Program-made: the position numbers and the translations under genes | Notes under the pieces: generated by a model | Database searches by the model: none | The model's input: the letters and a program-made list of their open reading frames with translations, nothing else | Told to the model about the DNA's origin: nothing | Source of the DNA: Nostoc sp. JL33 | GTDB lineage: Bacteria; Cyanobacteriota; Cyanobacteriia; Cyanobacteriales; Nostocaceae | Reading direction: 5' to 3' | Length of the DNA: 64,000 nt | Assembly (NCBI RefSeq): GCF_017114985.1 | Contig: NZ_JABXKP010000052.1 | Location: forward strand, 86,222 to 150,221 | Part shown: positions 1 to 9,755 of the stretch, one piece after another | Numbering within the stretch: the first letter of the stretch is position 1 | How the letters are laid out: every line of letters begins with the position of its first letter

Positions 1-1950
1 TTAGCTGAACCGAAAATGCATGAAACTGCCTTTGTACATTCATTTTCCAATGTGATTGGGGATGTACGAATCGGTGCAAATGTAATCGTTGCTCCGGGGA
101 CTACGATTAGAGCGGATGAAGGCACACCTTTTTATATTGGTGAAAACACCAATATTCAAGATGGTGTTGTGATTCATGGGCTGGAGGAAGGTCGAGTAAT
201 TGGCGATGACCAAAATAAATACTCGGTGTGGGTTGGCAAAAATACTTGCATTACCCATATGGCTTTAATTCACGGGCCAGCTTATGTAGGGGATAATTCC
301 TTCATTGGCTTTCGGTCTACGGTGTTTAATGCCAGGGTAGGCGCAGGTTGCATCGTGATGATGCACGTTTTAATTCAAGATGTAGAGATTCCCGCAGGTA
401 AGTATGTACCTTCGGGAGCGATAATTATTAACCAGCAGCAAGCTGACCGCTTGCCAGATGTGCAAGATCAGGATAAAGAATTCGCTCATCATGTGGTTGG
501 AATTAATCAGGCACTGCGAGCTGGTTATCTGTGTGCTGCGGATAGCAAATGTATAGCACCCATTCGGGATGAAATTGCTAAATCTTATACAGGTAATGGT
601 ATTACTGTTTTAGAGTTGGAAAGGAGTAGTGAAGTGTCGAGCAATAGTTTGGGTGCAGAAACAATAGAGCAGTTGCGCTATCTATTAGAGCAAGGGTATA
701 AGATTGGTACAGAACACGTAGACCAAAGACGGTTCCGCACGGGTTCTTGGACTAGTTGCCAGCCAATTGAACCGAGATCCATAGGTGAAGCGATCGCAGC
801 ATTAGAAAGCTGTGTAAGAGAGCATAGCGGCGAGTATGTCCGGCTATTTGGCATTGACAAAGGTAGACGGCGCGTATTAGAAACCATCATCCAACGTCCA
901 GATGGTGATGTGAAACCAGCTACCAGCTTTAAGGCACCTGCTAGTCGTGGTAATGGCAGTTATAGCAGCAGTAATGGTAATGGTAACGGTTCTAGCAGTG
1001 GCAAAGTTAATGATGAAACTGTAGAACAAATCCGCCAACTTTTGGCAAGTGGTTATAAAATTGGCATGGAACACGTAGATGAGCGTCGCTTCCGAACTGG
1101 TTCCTGGACTAGTTGCAAGCCAATTGAAGCAACTTCCATAAATCAAGTAATCTCCGGCTTAGAAGAATGTATTGAAAGTCATCAAGGCGAGTATGTGCGT
1201 TTAATCGGCATTGATACCAAAGCTAAACGGCGGGTATTGGAGACGATTATTCAACGTCCAAATGGTCAAGTAGCCTCCTCTAGTGGTCAGAAATCATTTA
1301 CTAGCAGTGCAGCACCCTATGCTACAGCAACAGCTAGCAGTACTCGGTTGAGTAGTGAAGTAGTAGAACAGGTGCGGCAATTATTGAGTAGTGGATATAA
1401 AATTAGCATTGAACACGTAGATGAACGGCGGTTCCGTACAGGTTCCTGGACTAGTACCGGTCAAATTCAAGCCTCCTCAGAAAGAGAAGCGATCGCAGCC
1501 ATAGAAGGGCATCTTGGCGAATATCCAGGGGAATATGTCCGCTTAATTGGTATTGACTCCAAAGCGAAGCGTCGGGTATTAGAGACGATTATCCAACGTC
1601 CAAATGATCAAGTAAGCTCCTCTAGTGGTCAGAAATCATTTACTAGCAGTGCACCCTCTGCTACTGCTACAGCAACAGCTACCAGTACCCGCTTGAGTGC
1701 TGAAGTAGTAGACCAACTCCGGCAATTATTGGCTGGCGGCTCTAAAATTAGCATTGAACACGTAGACCAGCGACGGTTCCGTACAGGTTCCTGGACTAGT
1801 AGCGGTCAAATTCAAGCCTCCTCAGAAAGAGAAGCGATCGCAGCCGTAGAAGGGCACCTCGGCGAATATCAAGGGGAATATGTGCGCCTAATTGGTATTG
1901 ACCCCAAAGCCAAGCGTCGGGTATTGGAAACAATTATTCAACGACCTTAA
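1..1950 (+). CDS. ccmM: Carboxysome scaffold protein CcmM (5' end outside window)
   Basis: CcmM cross-links RuBisCO inside the beta-carboxysome. The frame is open from base 1, and the residues before the first ATG (base 16) fit the family N-terminus, so the true start lies upstream. Bases 16 to about 600 encode a gamma-carbonic-anhydrase left-handed beta-helix with candidate zinc histidines in VVIHG and THMALIHG, and the CAADSKC cysteine pair known to matter in active homologues. Four RuBisCO-small-subunit-like (SSUL) repeats follow, at about 649-900, 1006-1260, 1345-1602 and 1687-1947, each with [10 protein letters not shown] and [11 protein letters not shown], joined by Ser/Thr/Gly-rich linkers. 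Repeats 1 and 2 carry a cysteine pair; repeats 3 and 4 do not. Repeats 3 and 4 and their linkers are nearly identical, pointing to recent duplication. It is followed by ccmN and ccmO on the same strand. Confidence 0.97.
   Translation, partial: LAEPKMHETAFVHSFSNVIGDVRIGANVIVAPGTTIRADEGTPFYIGENTNIQDGVVIHGLEEGRVIGDDQNKYSVWVGKNTCITHMALIHGPAYVGDNSFIGFRSTVFNARVGAGCIVMMHVLIQDVEIPAGKYVPSGAIIINQQQADRLPDVQDQDKEFAHHVVGINQALRAGYLCAADSKCIAPIRDEIAKSYTGNGITVLELERSSEVSSNSLGAETIEQLRYLLEQGYKIGTEHVDQRRFRTGSWTSCQPIEPRSIGEAIAALESCVREHSGEYVRLFGIDKGRRRVLETIIQRPDGDVKPATSFKAPASRGNGSYSSSNGNGNGSSSGKVNDETVEQIRQLLASGYKIGMEHVDERRFRTGSWTSCKPIEATSINQVISGLEECIESHQGEYVRLIGIDTKAKRRVLETIIQRPNGQVASSSGQKSFTSSAAPYATATASSTRLSSEVVEQVRQLLSSGYKISIEHVDERRFRTGSWTSTGQIQASSEREAIAAIEGHLGEYPGEYVRLIGIDSKAKRRVLETIIQRPNDQVSSSSGQKSFTSSAPSATATATATSTRLSAEVVDQLRQLLAGGSKISIEHVDQRRFRTGSWTSSGQIQASSEREAIAAVEGHLGEYQGEYVRLIGIDPKAKRRVLETIIQRP
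621..636 (+). promoter_or_regulatory. Internal ribosome binding site and GTG start for short-form CcmM
   Basis: AAGGAG at 621-626 is followed after seven bases by an in-frame GTG at 634-636, between the carbonic-anhydrase domain and the first SSUL repeat. In other cyanobacteria a short CcmM made of SSUL domains alone is produced by internal initiation at the equivalent place. Here the product would run from 634 to 1950, about 438 residues with four SSUL repeats. The site is seen in the sequence; its use is inferred. Confidence 0.8.
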
Positions 1951-1974
1951 GGAGCTAAGAGTTAAAAGTTAGGA

Positions 1975-2002
1975 GTAGAGACGCGATTAATCGCGTCTGT
2001 AC
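1975..2002. repeat. Dispersed 28-bp palindromic repeat, ccmM-ccmN gap
   Basis: Contains the perfect 20-bp palindrome AGACGCGATTAATCGCGTCT (1979-1998). Identical or near-identical copies lie at 51168, 51207, 51246 and 52412, and degenerate copies at 39559 and 60001. It could fold as a hairpin in RNA read from either strand. Confidence 0.85.
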
Positions 2003-2065
2003 AGGAGTTGAAAAAGATTGTTAATTGATAACTCTAAACTTAAAATTTATAACTCCTGAGTTTTA

Positions 2066-2116
2066 ACTAACTCCTCACTTCTAACTCCTAACTCCTCACT
2101 TCTAACTCCTAACTCT
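2066..2116. repeat. Short tandem heptamer repeat (CTCCTAA type)
   Basis: Tandem, partly degenerate CTAACTC/CTCACTT heptamers fill the rest of the ccmM-ccmN gap. The same motif on the opposite strand (TTAGGAG) forms the long array at the right end of the window. Confidence 0.7.
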
Positions 2117-2147
2117 CTATTCTCCGGCTTCCGAGGTTAAAATTTCC

Positions 2148-2906
2148 ATGTCTGTGCCGCTACTGCGCCTCAGCAATAACTTTGATACTTACATTAGTGG
2201 TGAGGTGACTATTCATCCAAGCGCGGTACTTGCACCTGGGGTGATCCTCCAAGCGGCTGTAAACAGCAAAATCATCATTGGGCCAGGGGTCTGTATTGGT
2301 ATGGGAGCAATTCTCCAAGTCCATGAAGGAACCCTAGAGGTAGAAGCAGGCGCAAACCTGGGAGCCGGTTTTTTGATGGTTGGTAAGGGCAATATTGGAG
2401 CAAATGCTTGCATTGGTTCGGCGACAACAGTTTTTAACTATTCGGTTGAACCTGGACAAGTAGTTCCACCTGGATCGATTTTAGGAGACAATAGTCGGCA
2501 GATTGCCCAAACAAAGCAGGCGGAACCATCTACAAGTAACCCAGCTTCTACAAATGCACCACCGCAAAAGGAAGAGGAAAATGGCTTAGGTGGAGTTAAG
2601 GAAAAGGTAATTTCCTCAACTTCGGCTTTTGTGGATTTCAAACAAAACAAGTCAATTTCTTACTTTAAATCTCCCACTACTCCAGAAAGACAGTCTCCTC
2701 CCGTGGAGGAACCGACTAATCATGCTGACTCCACCTTGGGAGAAGTCGCCCAAGAGTCTACAGAACATAACTTAGGGGCAATTCAGCCAGCCGCAGAATC
2801 CCCTAACGGTTTTGGGACTCAAATTTATGGACAAGGGAGCATAAACAGACTGTTGAGCACATTGTTTCCTCATAGACAATCCTTGAGCGACCCAAATGAC
2901 GATTAG
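2148..2906 (+). CDS. ccmN: Carboxysome assembly protein CcmN
   Basis: CcmN bridges the RuBisCO/CcmM core and the CcmK shell during beta-carboxysome assembly. Roughly residues 15-115 form a left-handed beta-helix of hexapeptide repeats resembling the CcmM N-terminal domain. A long Pro/Ser/Glu-rich linker follows. The C-terminus (about residues 224-246, including YGQGSINRLLSTLFPH) is the amphipathic encapsulation peptide that binds the shell. The length of 252 residues is normal for filamentous species because of the long linker. It lies 197 bases after ccmM, separated by repeats, and is followed by ccmO. Confidence 0.93.
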   Translation: MSVPLLRLSNNFDTYISGEVTIHPSAVLAPGVILQAAVNSKIIIGPGVCIGMGAILQVHEGTLEVEAGANLGAGFLMVGKGNIGANACIGSATTVFNYSVEPGQVVPPGSILGDNSRQIAQTKQAEPSTSNPASTNAPPQKEEENGLGGVKEKVISSTSAFVDFKQNKSISYFKSPTTPERQSPPVEEPTNHADSTLGEVAQESTEHNLGAIQPAAESPNGFGTQIYGQGSINRLLSTLFPHRQSLSDPNDD

Positions 2907-2962
2907 CCCAAGTAAGTGTTAATTGTAAGTTGTCGGCTTTTTCCGTATCTTGGAGAATTCAC

Positions 2963-3751
2963 ATGGAAACCTACAATCAACGGTCTATTCGTACCATACA
3001 GGGAGCGAGTAGTCAAGAAACCTTTCAGGATACTGCTTTGGGTTTAGTTTCTACCCGCAGCTTTCCAGCGATCGTTGGTACGGCGGATATGATGCTGAAA
3101 TCGGCAGGAGTTCACCTAGTTGGGTATGAAAAAACTGGTAGCGGTCATTGTACTGCGATCGTCCGGGGTGGAATTGCTGACGTGCGTCTGGCGGTAGAAT
3201 CAGGTGTGCAAACGGCTGAACAGTTTGGCCAGTTGGTTTCTAGTTTGGTGATTCCCCGACCTTATCCCAACCTAGATATAGTGCTTCCGATCACAACTCG
3301 TTTCACTAAATTGATGGAGGAGGGCAATTACAGCCGTCTGAGTAATCAAGCAATTGGTTTGGTAGAAACGCGAGGATTTCCAGCGATGGTAGGAGCATGT
3401 GATGCCATGCTGAAAGCTGCTGATGTTCATTTGGCAGCTTATGAAAAAATTGGTGCGGGTTTGTGTACAGCGATTATTCGCGGTTCCGTAGCAAATGTGG
3501 CGGTAGCAGTGGAAGCGGGAATGTTTGAGGCAGAACGCATTGGGGAATTGAATGCAGTGATGGTAATTCCTCGACCTCTGGACGAAATGGAGCTAACGTT
3601 GCCATTAGCAAGTTGCTGGATAGAAGAACGCGAACCGTTAAACTTGCCAGTAAATATTAAAGAACAAGTTGCAGAAATCGAAGTACTAAGATTACCCGAT
3701 TTAACCAAGCTACCTACAAAAGTTAAAGAAGAATTATGGAATGATGAATGA
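2963..3751 (+). CDS. ccmO: Carboxysome shell protein CcmO, tandem BMC domains
   Basis: CcmO is a shell protein built of two fused bacterial-microcompartment (BMC) domains that form pseudohexameric trimers. Both domains are visible: each has an (A/G)LVxTRxFPA(I/M)VG start and a later GYEK/AYEK...C-T-A-I segment, at about residues 25-110 and 128-215 of the 262-residue product. A charged tail of about 40 residues follows. I chose the ATG at 2963 because GGAG sits at 2952-2955 with normal spacing and the protein then starts METYNQRS. An upstream in-frame codon at 2930 would add eleven residues with no ribosome site. It completes the visible ccm cluster. Confidence 0.93.
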   Translation: METYNQRSIRTIQGASSQETFQDTALGLVSTRSFPAIVGTADMMLKSAGVHLVGYEKTGSGHCTAIVRGGIADVRLAVESGVQTAEQFGQLVSSLVIPRPYPNLDIVLPITTRFTKLMEEGNYSRLSNQAIGLVETRGFPAMVGACDAMLKAADVHLAAYEKIGAGLCTAIIRGSVANVAVAVEAGMFEAERIGELNAVMVIPRPLDEMELTLPLASCWIEEREPLNLPVNIKEQVAEIEVLRLPDLTKLPTKVKEELWNDE

Positions 3752-3998
3752 TGAATGATCAATTTTGGAAAATCCTCATTCAGCATTCATCGGGAGATGG
3801 AAGGCATCTTACGCTTTTGTTATTGTTCTGATAATAGCTTCTTAAATGCATAAGTAAAATACCTTTATCCTAATAGAGATAATAGAGTTTTATCTATAAT
3901 AAAACTCGTAACTTTCTGTGAGCATTGTTATATCATTTGCCAGTGTTCAGCAATACTAGTTTTATATCTATCAATCGCTATTTAGAGGAGAATCACCC

Positions 3999-4940
3999 TT
4001 GAACCAAGCGACGCTGCACCAGTTAAAGGTGTTCGAGGCGGCGGCACGGCATAGTAGCTTTACTCGTGCTGCTGAGGAATTGTTTCTCACCCAACCTACA
4101 GTTTCTATGCAGATCAAGCAACTAACCAAATCGGTAGGGTTGCCATTATTTGAGCAAGTGGGAAAGCGGTTGTATCTGACGGAAGCTGGACGGGAATTAT
4201 TTGCCACTTGTCGGCAGATTTTTGACAATATAGCCCAGTATGAAATGAAGGTGGCAGATTTAAAAGGGCTAAAACAGGGACAATTACGCTTGGCAGTGAT
4301 TACAACAGCAAAATACTTTATTCCACGTTTGTTAGGGCCGTTTTGCGAACTTTATCCAGGGATTGATATCTCGCTGCAAGTAACAAATCACGAACAAATT
4401 TTGGAACGGATGAGTCAGAATCTGGATGACTTATATATTATGAGTCAAATTCCAGACAATATAGATGTGACTTGTGAACCATTTTTAGAAAACCCTTTGA
4501 TAGTTTTTGCACCGAATAATCATCCGTTGTCCAAAGAAAAAAATATTCCTATACAACGCCTGTCTAACGAACCTTTTATTATGCGGGAACCCGGTTCAGG
4601 AACTCGCCGCGCCGTCCAAAGGCTATTTGAAGAACAAGGGGTGACGGTAAAAGTCAAGCTAGAATTGGGAAGTAACGAAGCAATTAAACAAGCGATCGCA
4701 GGTGGTTTAGGTATTTCTGTTTTATCTCGTCATACCTTACTATCAGACACTTCAGAGTTTAGCATTTTAGATGTACAACACTTTCCTATTCAGCGACATT
4801 GGTACATGGTTTACCCAGCTGGCAAGCAGCTATCTATCGTCGCTCGTGCCTATTATGAGTATCTACTAGCTGCGGCAAAGAATTTTGTTGAGCAAAATAC
4901 TGATACTACTTCTAGTACGCTTGAACCAACTCACAAGTAA
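3999..4940 (+). CDS. LysR-type transcriptional regulator, CmpR/RbcR-like
   Basis: A 313-residue regulator with an N-terminal winged helix (LHQLKVFEAAARHSSFTRAA, then LTQPTVSMQIKQL) and a C-terminal periplasmic-binding-like effector domain from about residue 90. It begins at a TTG preceded by AGAGGAG (3984-3990). The position directly after ccmO and the CbbR-like sequence suggest the RbcR/CmpR/NdhR branch, which senses carbon metabolites and controls RuBisCO or inorganic-carbon uptake genes. Assignment to CmpR rather than RbcR is inference; a tree would be needed. The 247-bp upstream region could hold its own promoter. Confidence 0.85.
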   Translation: MNQATLHQLKVFEAAARHSSFTRAAEELFLTQPTVSMQIKQLTKSVGLPLFEQVGKRLYLTEAGRELFATCRQIFDNIAQYEMKVADLKGLKQGQLRLAVITTAKYFIPRLLGPFCELYPGIDISLQVTNHEQILERMSQNLDDLYIMSQIPDNIDVTCEPFLENPLIVFAPNNHPLSKEKNIPIQRLSNEPFIMREPGSGTRRAVQRLFEEQGVTVKVKLELGSNEAIKQAIAGGLGISVLSRHTLLSDTSEFSILDVQHFPIQRHWYMVYPAGKQLSIVARAYYEYLLAAAKNFVEQNTDTTSSTLEPTHK

Positions 4941-5046
4941 GATAATTCCTAATTCGTAATTAAGAATTCCCTAAAGGGGTTGACGGTTACACCGGGAAGC
5001 CTTGACAATTAACCAGCAGAATCATTAAAATGGGGGAAAACTGGCA

Positions 5047-6678
5047 GTGGTTAACCCGGAAATACCGTCTTGGCGCAAAACAGTACAAAGCGAGATTGTA
5101 GCTGTTACCGTGTATTCTGACAGAGCATTGGTTACACGGCGGGGTGTAGTTGATTTAACAGGAATTGAACAGGAATTAGTAATTACCCCAGTGCCAGTGA
5201 CTCTCGAAACTGAGTCTGTCAGGGTTAGCGGTACAGGTACGGTAGGGGTGCGCTTGGTGGGAGTTAGTAGCGATCGCATTTACACTACTGAACCGATAGC
5301 AGACCGAGTAGCACATTTAACAAGGCAAATTCAGCAATTAGAAGCAGAAAAACGCCATCTGCAAGCCCAAGTGGATGCTTTAGCATTGCAGTCTAGTTTT
5401 ATTGCCGGCTTACGTGAAAAAACAGAAGAACCCTTTTCACAAAGTTTGTCTCGGAAAAATCTCAGCCTCAGCGAAACTTTGGATTTCCTCAACTTTCTCG
5501 GAAGCCAGTATAGTGAGTATGCGATCGCATCTGGAGAGTGCAAAACCCAACAGCAGGAATTAGACAAACAACTGCAAGCACTCCACACCTCATTGCAAAA
5601 AATCCAAACACCCCTTATTAAAGAAAGTTTTAACTTAGTTGTAGCGGTTGAAGTTACGGGTGAAGGGAAATTTGAATTAGAGCTATCATACTTAGTGAAT
5701 CGCGCTAGTTGGACTCCCCTTTATGACTTGCGCTTTAGCACTACCAGCGATATTGTACATCTGAGCTACCTTGCAGAAATCACTCAAAGCAGTGGCGAAG
5801 ATTGGATTGGTGCAAATCTCACCCTTTCTACCGCTAAACCAGGATTAGGTACACTTCCACCCCAACTTGAACCCTGGTATATTGATACCCCACGTCCACA
5901 AATAGCGGCGCGACGACGATTTGCAGCCCAGCCGCCACTGCTGCCTAGTATAGCAGAACCGCCTGCTTCTGCTGCCAGAACGGATTGGCAAGGACAAGAC
6001 GAAGTTACAGAGGATAGTCTTATCCCAGCAGAAACCGTGACAGCAGAAGTATCCAAACAAGGGAGTGTAGTTACTTTTAAATTGAATAGTGGTGGTAACA
6101 TTCCCAGTGATGGCGCACCCCATAAAACTACAATTTTCAACGATGATTATTCTTGTAGTTTTGATTATGTGGCAATGCCGCGCTTGGTAAGCTTTGCTTA
6201 TTTACAAGCTAATGTGAAAAATAGTCCCAACGGTGCGACTTTGTTAGCAGGTAAAGCGAATATTTTCCGCGACAATGTTTTTATTGGGACAACTCAGTTA
6301 GAGAATATTGCACCAGGGCAAGAGTTTAAACTTAATTTAGGAATTGACGAAGGTTTAAAAATTGAGCGCGATTTAGTTGAGCGTCTGGTAGACAAAAGAT
6401 TGATTAGCAACCAGCGCCGGATTACTTATAGTTATCGGTTGATAATAACTAACTTACTCGACAAAGAAGTAAATCTGAAACTAACTGAACAATTGCCGGT
6501 TAGCCGCAACGAGCAAATTAAGGTGCGCCTCAGTCGCAGCAACCCACAAATTCAACTTGGTGAAATGGGGATTTTAGAATGGCAGTTAGCTCTTCCACCC
6601 CAAGAGCGACGAGAGATATATTACCAGTTTAATGTTGAATATCCACCTGAGTTAATGGTAGTTGGGTTAGATATTTAG
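5047..6678 (+). CDS. MuiA-family protein (DUF4140/DUF4139)
   Basis: A 543-residue protein. The N-terminal part (about 15-115) matches the DUF4140 pattern (VTVYSDRALVTRRG) and runs into a coiled coil rich in Gln, Glu and Leu (about 85-190). The C-terminal half is the DUF4139 beta-rich region (SYLVNRASWTPLYDLR, then FKLNLGIDEGLKIERDLVE and the ending QERREIYYQFNVEYP). Named for the mucoidy-inhibitor protein MuiA, the family has no established biochemical role. There is no obvious signal peptide. It starts at a GTG preceded by a purine-rich GGGGGAAAA stretch. It stands alone on the plus strand. Confidence 0.85.
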   Translation: MVNPEIPSWRKTVQSEIVAVTVYSDRALVTRRGVVDLTGIEQELVITPVPVTLETESVRVSGTGTVGVRLVGVSSDRIYTTEPIADRVAHLTRQIQQLEAEKRHLQAQVDALALQSSFIAGLREKTEEPFSQSLSRKNLSLSETLDFLNFLGSQYSEYAIASGECKTQQQELDKQLQALHTSLQKIQTPLIKESFNLVVAVEVTGEGKFELELSYLVNRASWTPLYDLRFSTTSDIVHLSYLAEITQSSGEDWIGANLTLSTAKPGLGTLPPQLEPWYIDTPRPQIAARRRFAAQPPLLPSIAEPPASAARTDWQGQDEVTEDSLIPAETVTAEVSKQGSVVTFKLNSGGNIPSDGAPHKTTIFNDDYSCSFDYVAMPRLVSFAYLQANVKNSPNGATLLAGKANIFRDNVFIGTTQLENIAPGQEFKLNLGIDEGLKIERDLVERLVDKRLISNQRRITYSYRLIITNLLDKEVNLKLTEQLPVSRNEQIKVRLSRSNPQIQLGEMGILEWQLALPPQERREIYYQFNVEYPPELMVVGLDI

Positions 6679-7258
6679 CTATTTCGCCTTAAGAGGATGA
6701 ATGAACAAGTCTAATTTATTAATAGCCAGGCGACTAGAAGTCGCGCGCCAGGTGCTTCAAGTCGGGCATTGCCCGCCCAACGCACTGGCTTGGCTACACA
6801 AACAAAACCCACCTCCGTGGGTTAAAAGCCTTGATTTTGTATTAAGTAGAGCGGTGTGAATAATTCAAGGTTTGTAGTGAGGGCTTCAGCCATCATTTGA
6901 GGACTAAAGTCCTCACTACGAACTAATCTCAAGATTTTTTACATTACTTAATCTAGTTTGATTTATTCTCACCGACTTACTTAGTCCACGGAGGTGGACT
7001 TCTCTGCGAGACGCTGTTCGCGTTCGTTTGTGTAGTAGCGTACTCCTACGGAGAAGCAAGCTACACGCAGTGTGCCGCAGGCAATTCTATTCGCCCAAGA
7101 CTTGTTTGCTTGCGGAAAACACCAAAATGAGTAAGTCAAATGCCATTTTGTGAAAGCATTTAAGTATTTTCAGAAAGTAATCAGCAAATATAAGTGACGA
7201 TTAAAAATCGGCTCCTCACTGGTAGGCTAAACTTATAGCAGTAAGACTACTTGCCGCC
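6679..7258. other. 580-bp gene-free region made of dispersed repeats
   Basis: No convincing gene. It holds the 6726-6806 repeat whose inverted copy lies at 18913-18995, an imperfect inverted repeat at 6874-6919 (arms GTAGTGAGG and CCTCACTAC), and at about 6985-7075 a mosaic of CCACGGAGGTGG and TTCTCTGCGAGACGC motifs that recur elsewhere in the window. Confidence 0.75.
6726..6806 (+). repeat. Dispersed ~80-bp repeat, copy A
   Basis: Begins CCAGGCGACTAGAAGTCGCG and runs through GGGCATTGCCCGCCC to TGGCTACACA. The reverse complement of 18913-18995 matches it almost base for base. It contains two short palindromes, GCGACTAGAAGTCGC and GGGCATTGCCC. Confidence 0.85.
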
Positions 7259-7927
7259 ATGTCTGTCACCAAAGATTTTCAAGTCCCAAAAGATGTTATA
7301 TTTCCGCCAGGGAATTTATATAGTGATGAACCGCCTTTGGAAACTGACTTGCATCGGCTACAAATGACACTGCTGATTCAATGCTTGGAGTGGTTGTGGC
7401 AAAATCGCAACGACTTTTATGCATCAGGTAATCTCACTATTTACTACAGTCCACGCCAGCGCAAATCAGAAAACTTCCGGGGGCCAGATTTTTTTGTAGT
7501 ACTGGGGACTGAACGTAAACCCCGTAAAAGCTGGGTTGTTTGGGAAGAAGATGGCAAATATCCCAATCTAATTATAGAAATCCTCTCGGATAGCACAGGT
7601 GACACTGATAAAGGCTTAAAAAAACAAATTTACCAAGATATCTTTCGCACACCAGATTACTTCTGGTTTGACCCGGAAACCTTGGAATTTACAGGGTTCC
7701 ATTTGCTTGATGGTAAATATCAACCCCTGGAACCCAATCCCGAAGGCTGGTTGTGGAGTCAACAATTAGGATTATATTTAGGGGTTTATCAAGAAAATTT
7801 ACGCTTTTTCACGCCTGAAGGAGAACTTGTTCCGACACCGGAAGAAGTGGCACAACAGGAAAAGCAACGCAGCGATCGCTTGGCAGCAAAACTGCGAGAA
7901 TTAAATATAGATCCAGATACTATTTAA
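7259..7927 (+). CDS. Uma2 family (DUF820) PD-(D/E)XK nuclease-fold protein
   Basis: A 222-residue member of the Uma2 family, which is hugely expanded in filamentous cyanobacteria and adopts a restriction-endonuclease-like fold; cellular roles are unknown. Visible landmarks are GPDFFVVLG (fold aspartate), NLIIEILSDST (E-x-L segment), the GLKKQIYQDIFRTPDYFWFD region and a C-terminal Gln/Arg-rich helix (EVAQQEKQRSDRLAAKLREL). No partner gene is evident: the next gene is on the opposite strand. No transposase or nuclease activity should be assumed from the fold alone. Confidence 0.85.
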   Translation: MSVTKDFQVPKDVIFPPGNLYSDEPPLETDLHRLQMTLLIQCLEWLWQNRNDFYASGNLTIYYSPRQRKSENFRGPDFFVVLGTERKPRKSWVVWEEDGKYPNLIIEILSDSTGDTDKGLKKQIYQDIFRTPDYFWFDPETLEFTGFHLLDGKYQPLEPNPEGWLWSQQLGLYLGVYQENLRFFTPEGELVPTPEEVAQQEKQRSDRLAAKLRELNIDPDTI

Positions 7928-7964
7928 CCTCCGCGCTGTCTTGCTTGAGCCTTGAACACGAATG

Positions 7965-8165
7965 CTATGGATCTTCAGGAAAAACCCATTTTGGCGGTTC
8001 CGTTATTTTTTTCCGCAGACGTTCTTGTGCCAACTCCAACATTTTGTCTAAGGGAGTCTCTTGAATAAACTTTGCAGTCGCCTCTCTAAACTCGATATTG
8101 GGGCATTTATCCCCTAAAACACAACCGTTAACACAGGCTTGGGCGCAGTTAATTTTTTGCTCCAC
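7965..8165 (-). CDS. Small conserved cysteine-motif protein, unknown function
   Basis: A 66-residue protein starting at GTG. The N-terminus has four cysteines spaced C-x3-C-x3-C-x5-C (residues 7, 11, 15 and 21), suggesting a small metal- or FeS-binding site. The remainder is helical and charged (ELAQERLRKKI) and ends with PKWVFPEDP. I regard it as real because of the ordered cysteines and its place between two well-defined genes, divergent from mnmE. No function is recognised. Confidence 0.6.
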   Translation of the reverse strand: MEQKINCAQACVNGCVLGDKCPNIEFREATAKFIQETPLDKMLELAQERLRKKITEPPKWVFPEDP

Positions 8166-8349
8166 AGTAAATTCCTCTCTAAAAATTATGAGTTATGATT
8201 TTCACTCTTTACTATCAGGCATTACTCTCCAAGGTAAATTTTACCTTGCCAGCTGCTATCTTATTAGTCTAAATACTTACCATTTAGAAAGCTATCGGTT
8301 ATAAGTTATGATTTTTACTCCTAACTTTTCACTCTTATGAAGGGCGCTC

Positions 8350-9744
8350 ATGTCAGAAGTTTTTGCCACTACTGGAACCATCGCTGCGATCGCTACTGCT
8401 GTTGTCCCCCAACAGGGTAGTGTTGGTATTGTGCGGGTGTCGGGTTCCCAAGCAATGGCTCTAGCTGAAACTCTCTTTCACGCACCAGGGCGACAAGGTT
8501 GGGAAAGTCACCGGATTCTCTACGGTTACATTCGCCATCCCCAAACGCAACAATTGGTGGATGAAGCCTTGTTGCTAATTATGAAAGCACCTCGTTCTTA
8601 CACCCGTGAAGATGTAGTGGAATTTCATTGCCACGGCGGAATTATGGCAGTGCAGCAGGTGTTACAACTGTGTTTGGAAAATGGCGCAAGACTAGCGCAA
8701 CCGGGAGAATTTACTCTCCGCGCCTTTTTGAATGGACGATTGGATTTAACTCAAGCCGAAGGTATAGCTGATTTAGTAGGAGCGCGATCGCCCCAAGCTG
8801 CCCAAAGTGCTTTAGCTGGTTTACAGGGAAAATTAGCTCATTCAATCCGGCAGTTACGCGCCAACTGTTTGGATATCTTGGCAGAAATCGAAGCTCGAAT
8901 CGATTTTGAGGAAGACTTGCCTCCGTTGGATGATAAAGCAATCATATCAGAAATCGAGAAAATTGCCGCAGAAATCACTAGATTATTGGAAACCAAAGAC
9001 AAAGGTGAGTTGCTACGGACTGGTTTAAAAGTGGCAATTGTGGGGCGTCCGAATGTGGGTAAGTCCAGCTTATTGAACGCTTGGAGCCGGAGCGATCGCG
9101 CCATTGTGACTGATTTACCAGGTACAACCCGCGATGTGGTGGAATCGCAGTTAGTTGTCGGGGGAATTCCTGTGCAAGTGCTAGATACTGCGGGGATTCG
9201 GGAAACAACAGACCAAGTGGAAAAAATTGGTGTCGAGCGATCGCGTCGTGCTGCCAATGCAGCTGATTTAGTGCTGTTGACTATCGATGCTTCAGCAGGT
9301 TGGACGGAAGGCGATCGAGAAATTTACGAACAAGTACAACACCGTCCGTTGATTCTAGTGATTAACAAAATCGATTTAGTAGAAGAAAGCGAAAGAAAAA
9401 CTCTTCAATCTCAAATCCAAAATCCAAAATCTAAAATTGTCACAGCAGCAGCCGAAAATCAAGGTATTGATGCTTTAGAAACAGCAATTTTAGAGATAGT
9501 TAAAGCCGAAAAAGTGCAAGCGGCTGATATGGATTTAGCCATTAACCAAAGACAAGCAGCAGCCTTAACTCAAGCTAAAATTTCTTTGAAACAAGTACAA
9601 GAAACAATTGCCCAGCAGTTACCTCTTGATTTTTGGACAATTGACTTACGCGGTGCGGTTCAAGCACTAGGAGAAATTACCGGAGAAGAAGTTACAGAAT
9701 CAGTTTTAGATAGAATTTTTAGCAAATTCTGTATTGGTAAATAA
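8350..9744 (+). CDS. mnmE: tRNA modification GTPase MnmE
   Basis: MnmE with MnmG installs the 5-carboxymethylaminomethyl group on wobble uridine of certain tRNAs. The 464-residue protein shows the N-terminal formyl-THF-binding domain ([23 protein letters not shown]), a helical domain and an inserted G domain: GRPNVGKSS from residue 232, TTRD, DTAG and NKID. It ends with the hallmark CIGK. In the G domain after NKID (about residues 352-363, bases 9407-9440) is an IQNPKSKI segment encoded by the AATCCAAAATCC-type repeat common between genes here, apparently an in-frame insertion. It is transcribed alone. Confidence 0.97.
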   Translation: MSEVFATTGTIAAIATAVVPQQGSVGIVRVSGSQAMALAETLFHAPGRQGWESHRILYGYIRHPQTQQLVDEALLLIMKAPRSYTREDVVEFHCHGGIMAVQQVLQLCLENGARLAQPGEFTLRAFLNGRLDLTQAEGIADLVGARSPQAAQSALAGLQGKLAHSIRQLRANCLDILAEIEARIDFEEDLPPLDDKAIISEIEKIAAEITRLLETKDKGELLRTGLKVAIVGRPNVGKSSLLNAWSRSDRAIVTDLPGTTRDVVESQLVVGGIPVQVLDTAGIRETTDQVEKIGVERSRRAANAADLVLLTIDASAGWTEGDREIYEQVQHRPLILVINKIDLVEESERKTLQSQIQNPKSKIVTAAAENQGIDALETAILEIVKAEKVQAADMDLAINQRQAAALTQAKISLKQVQETIAQQLPLDFWTIDLRGAVQALGEITGEEVTESVLDRIFSKFCIGK

Positions 9745-9755
9745 AGCGTACATTC

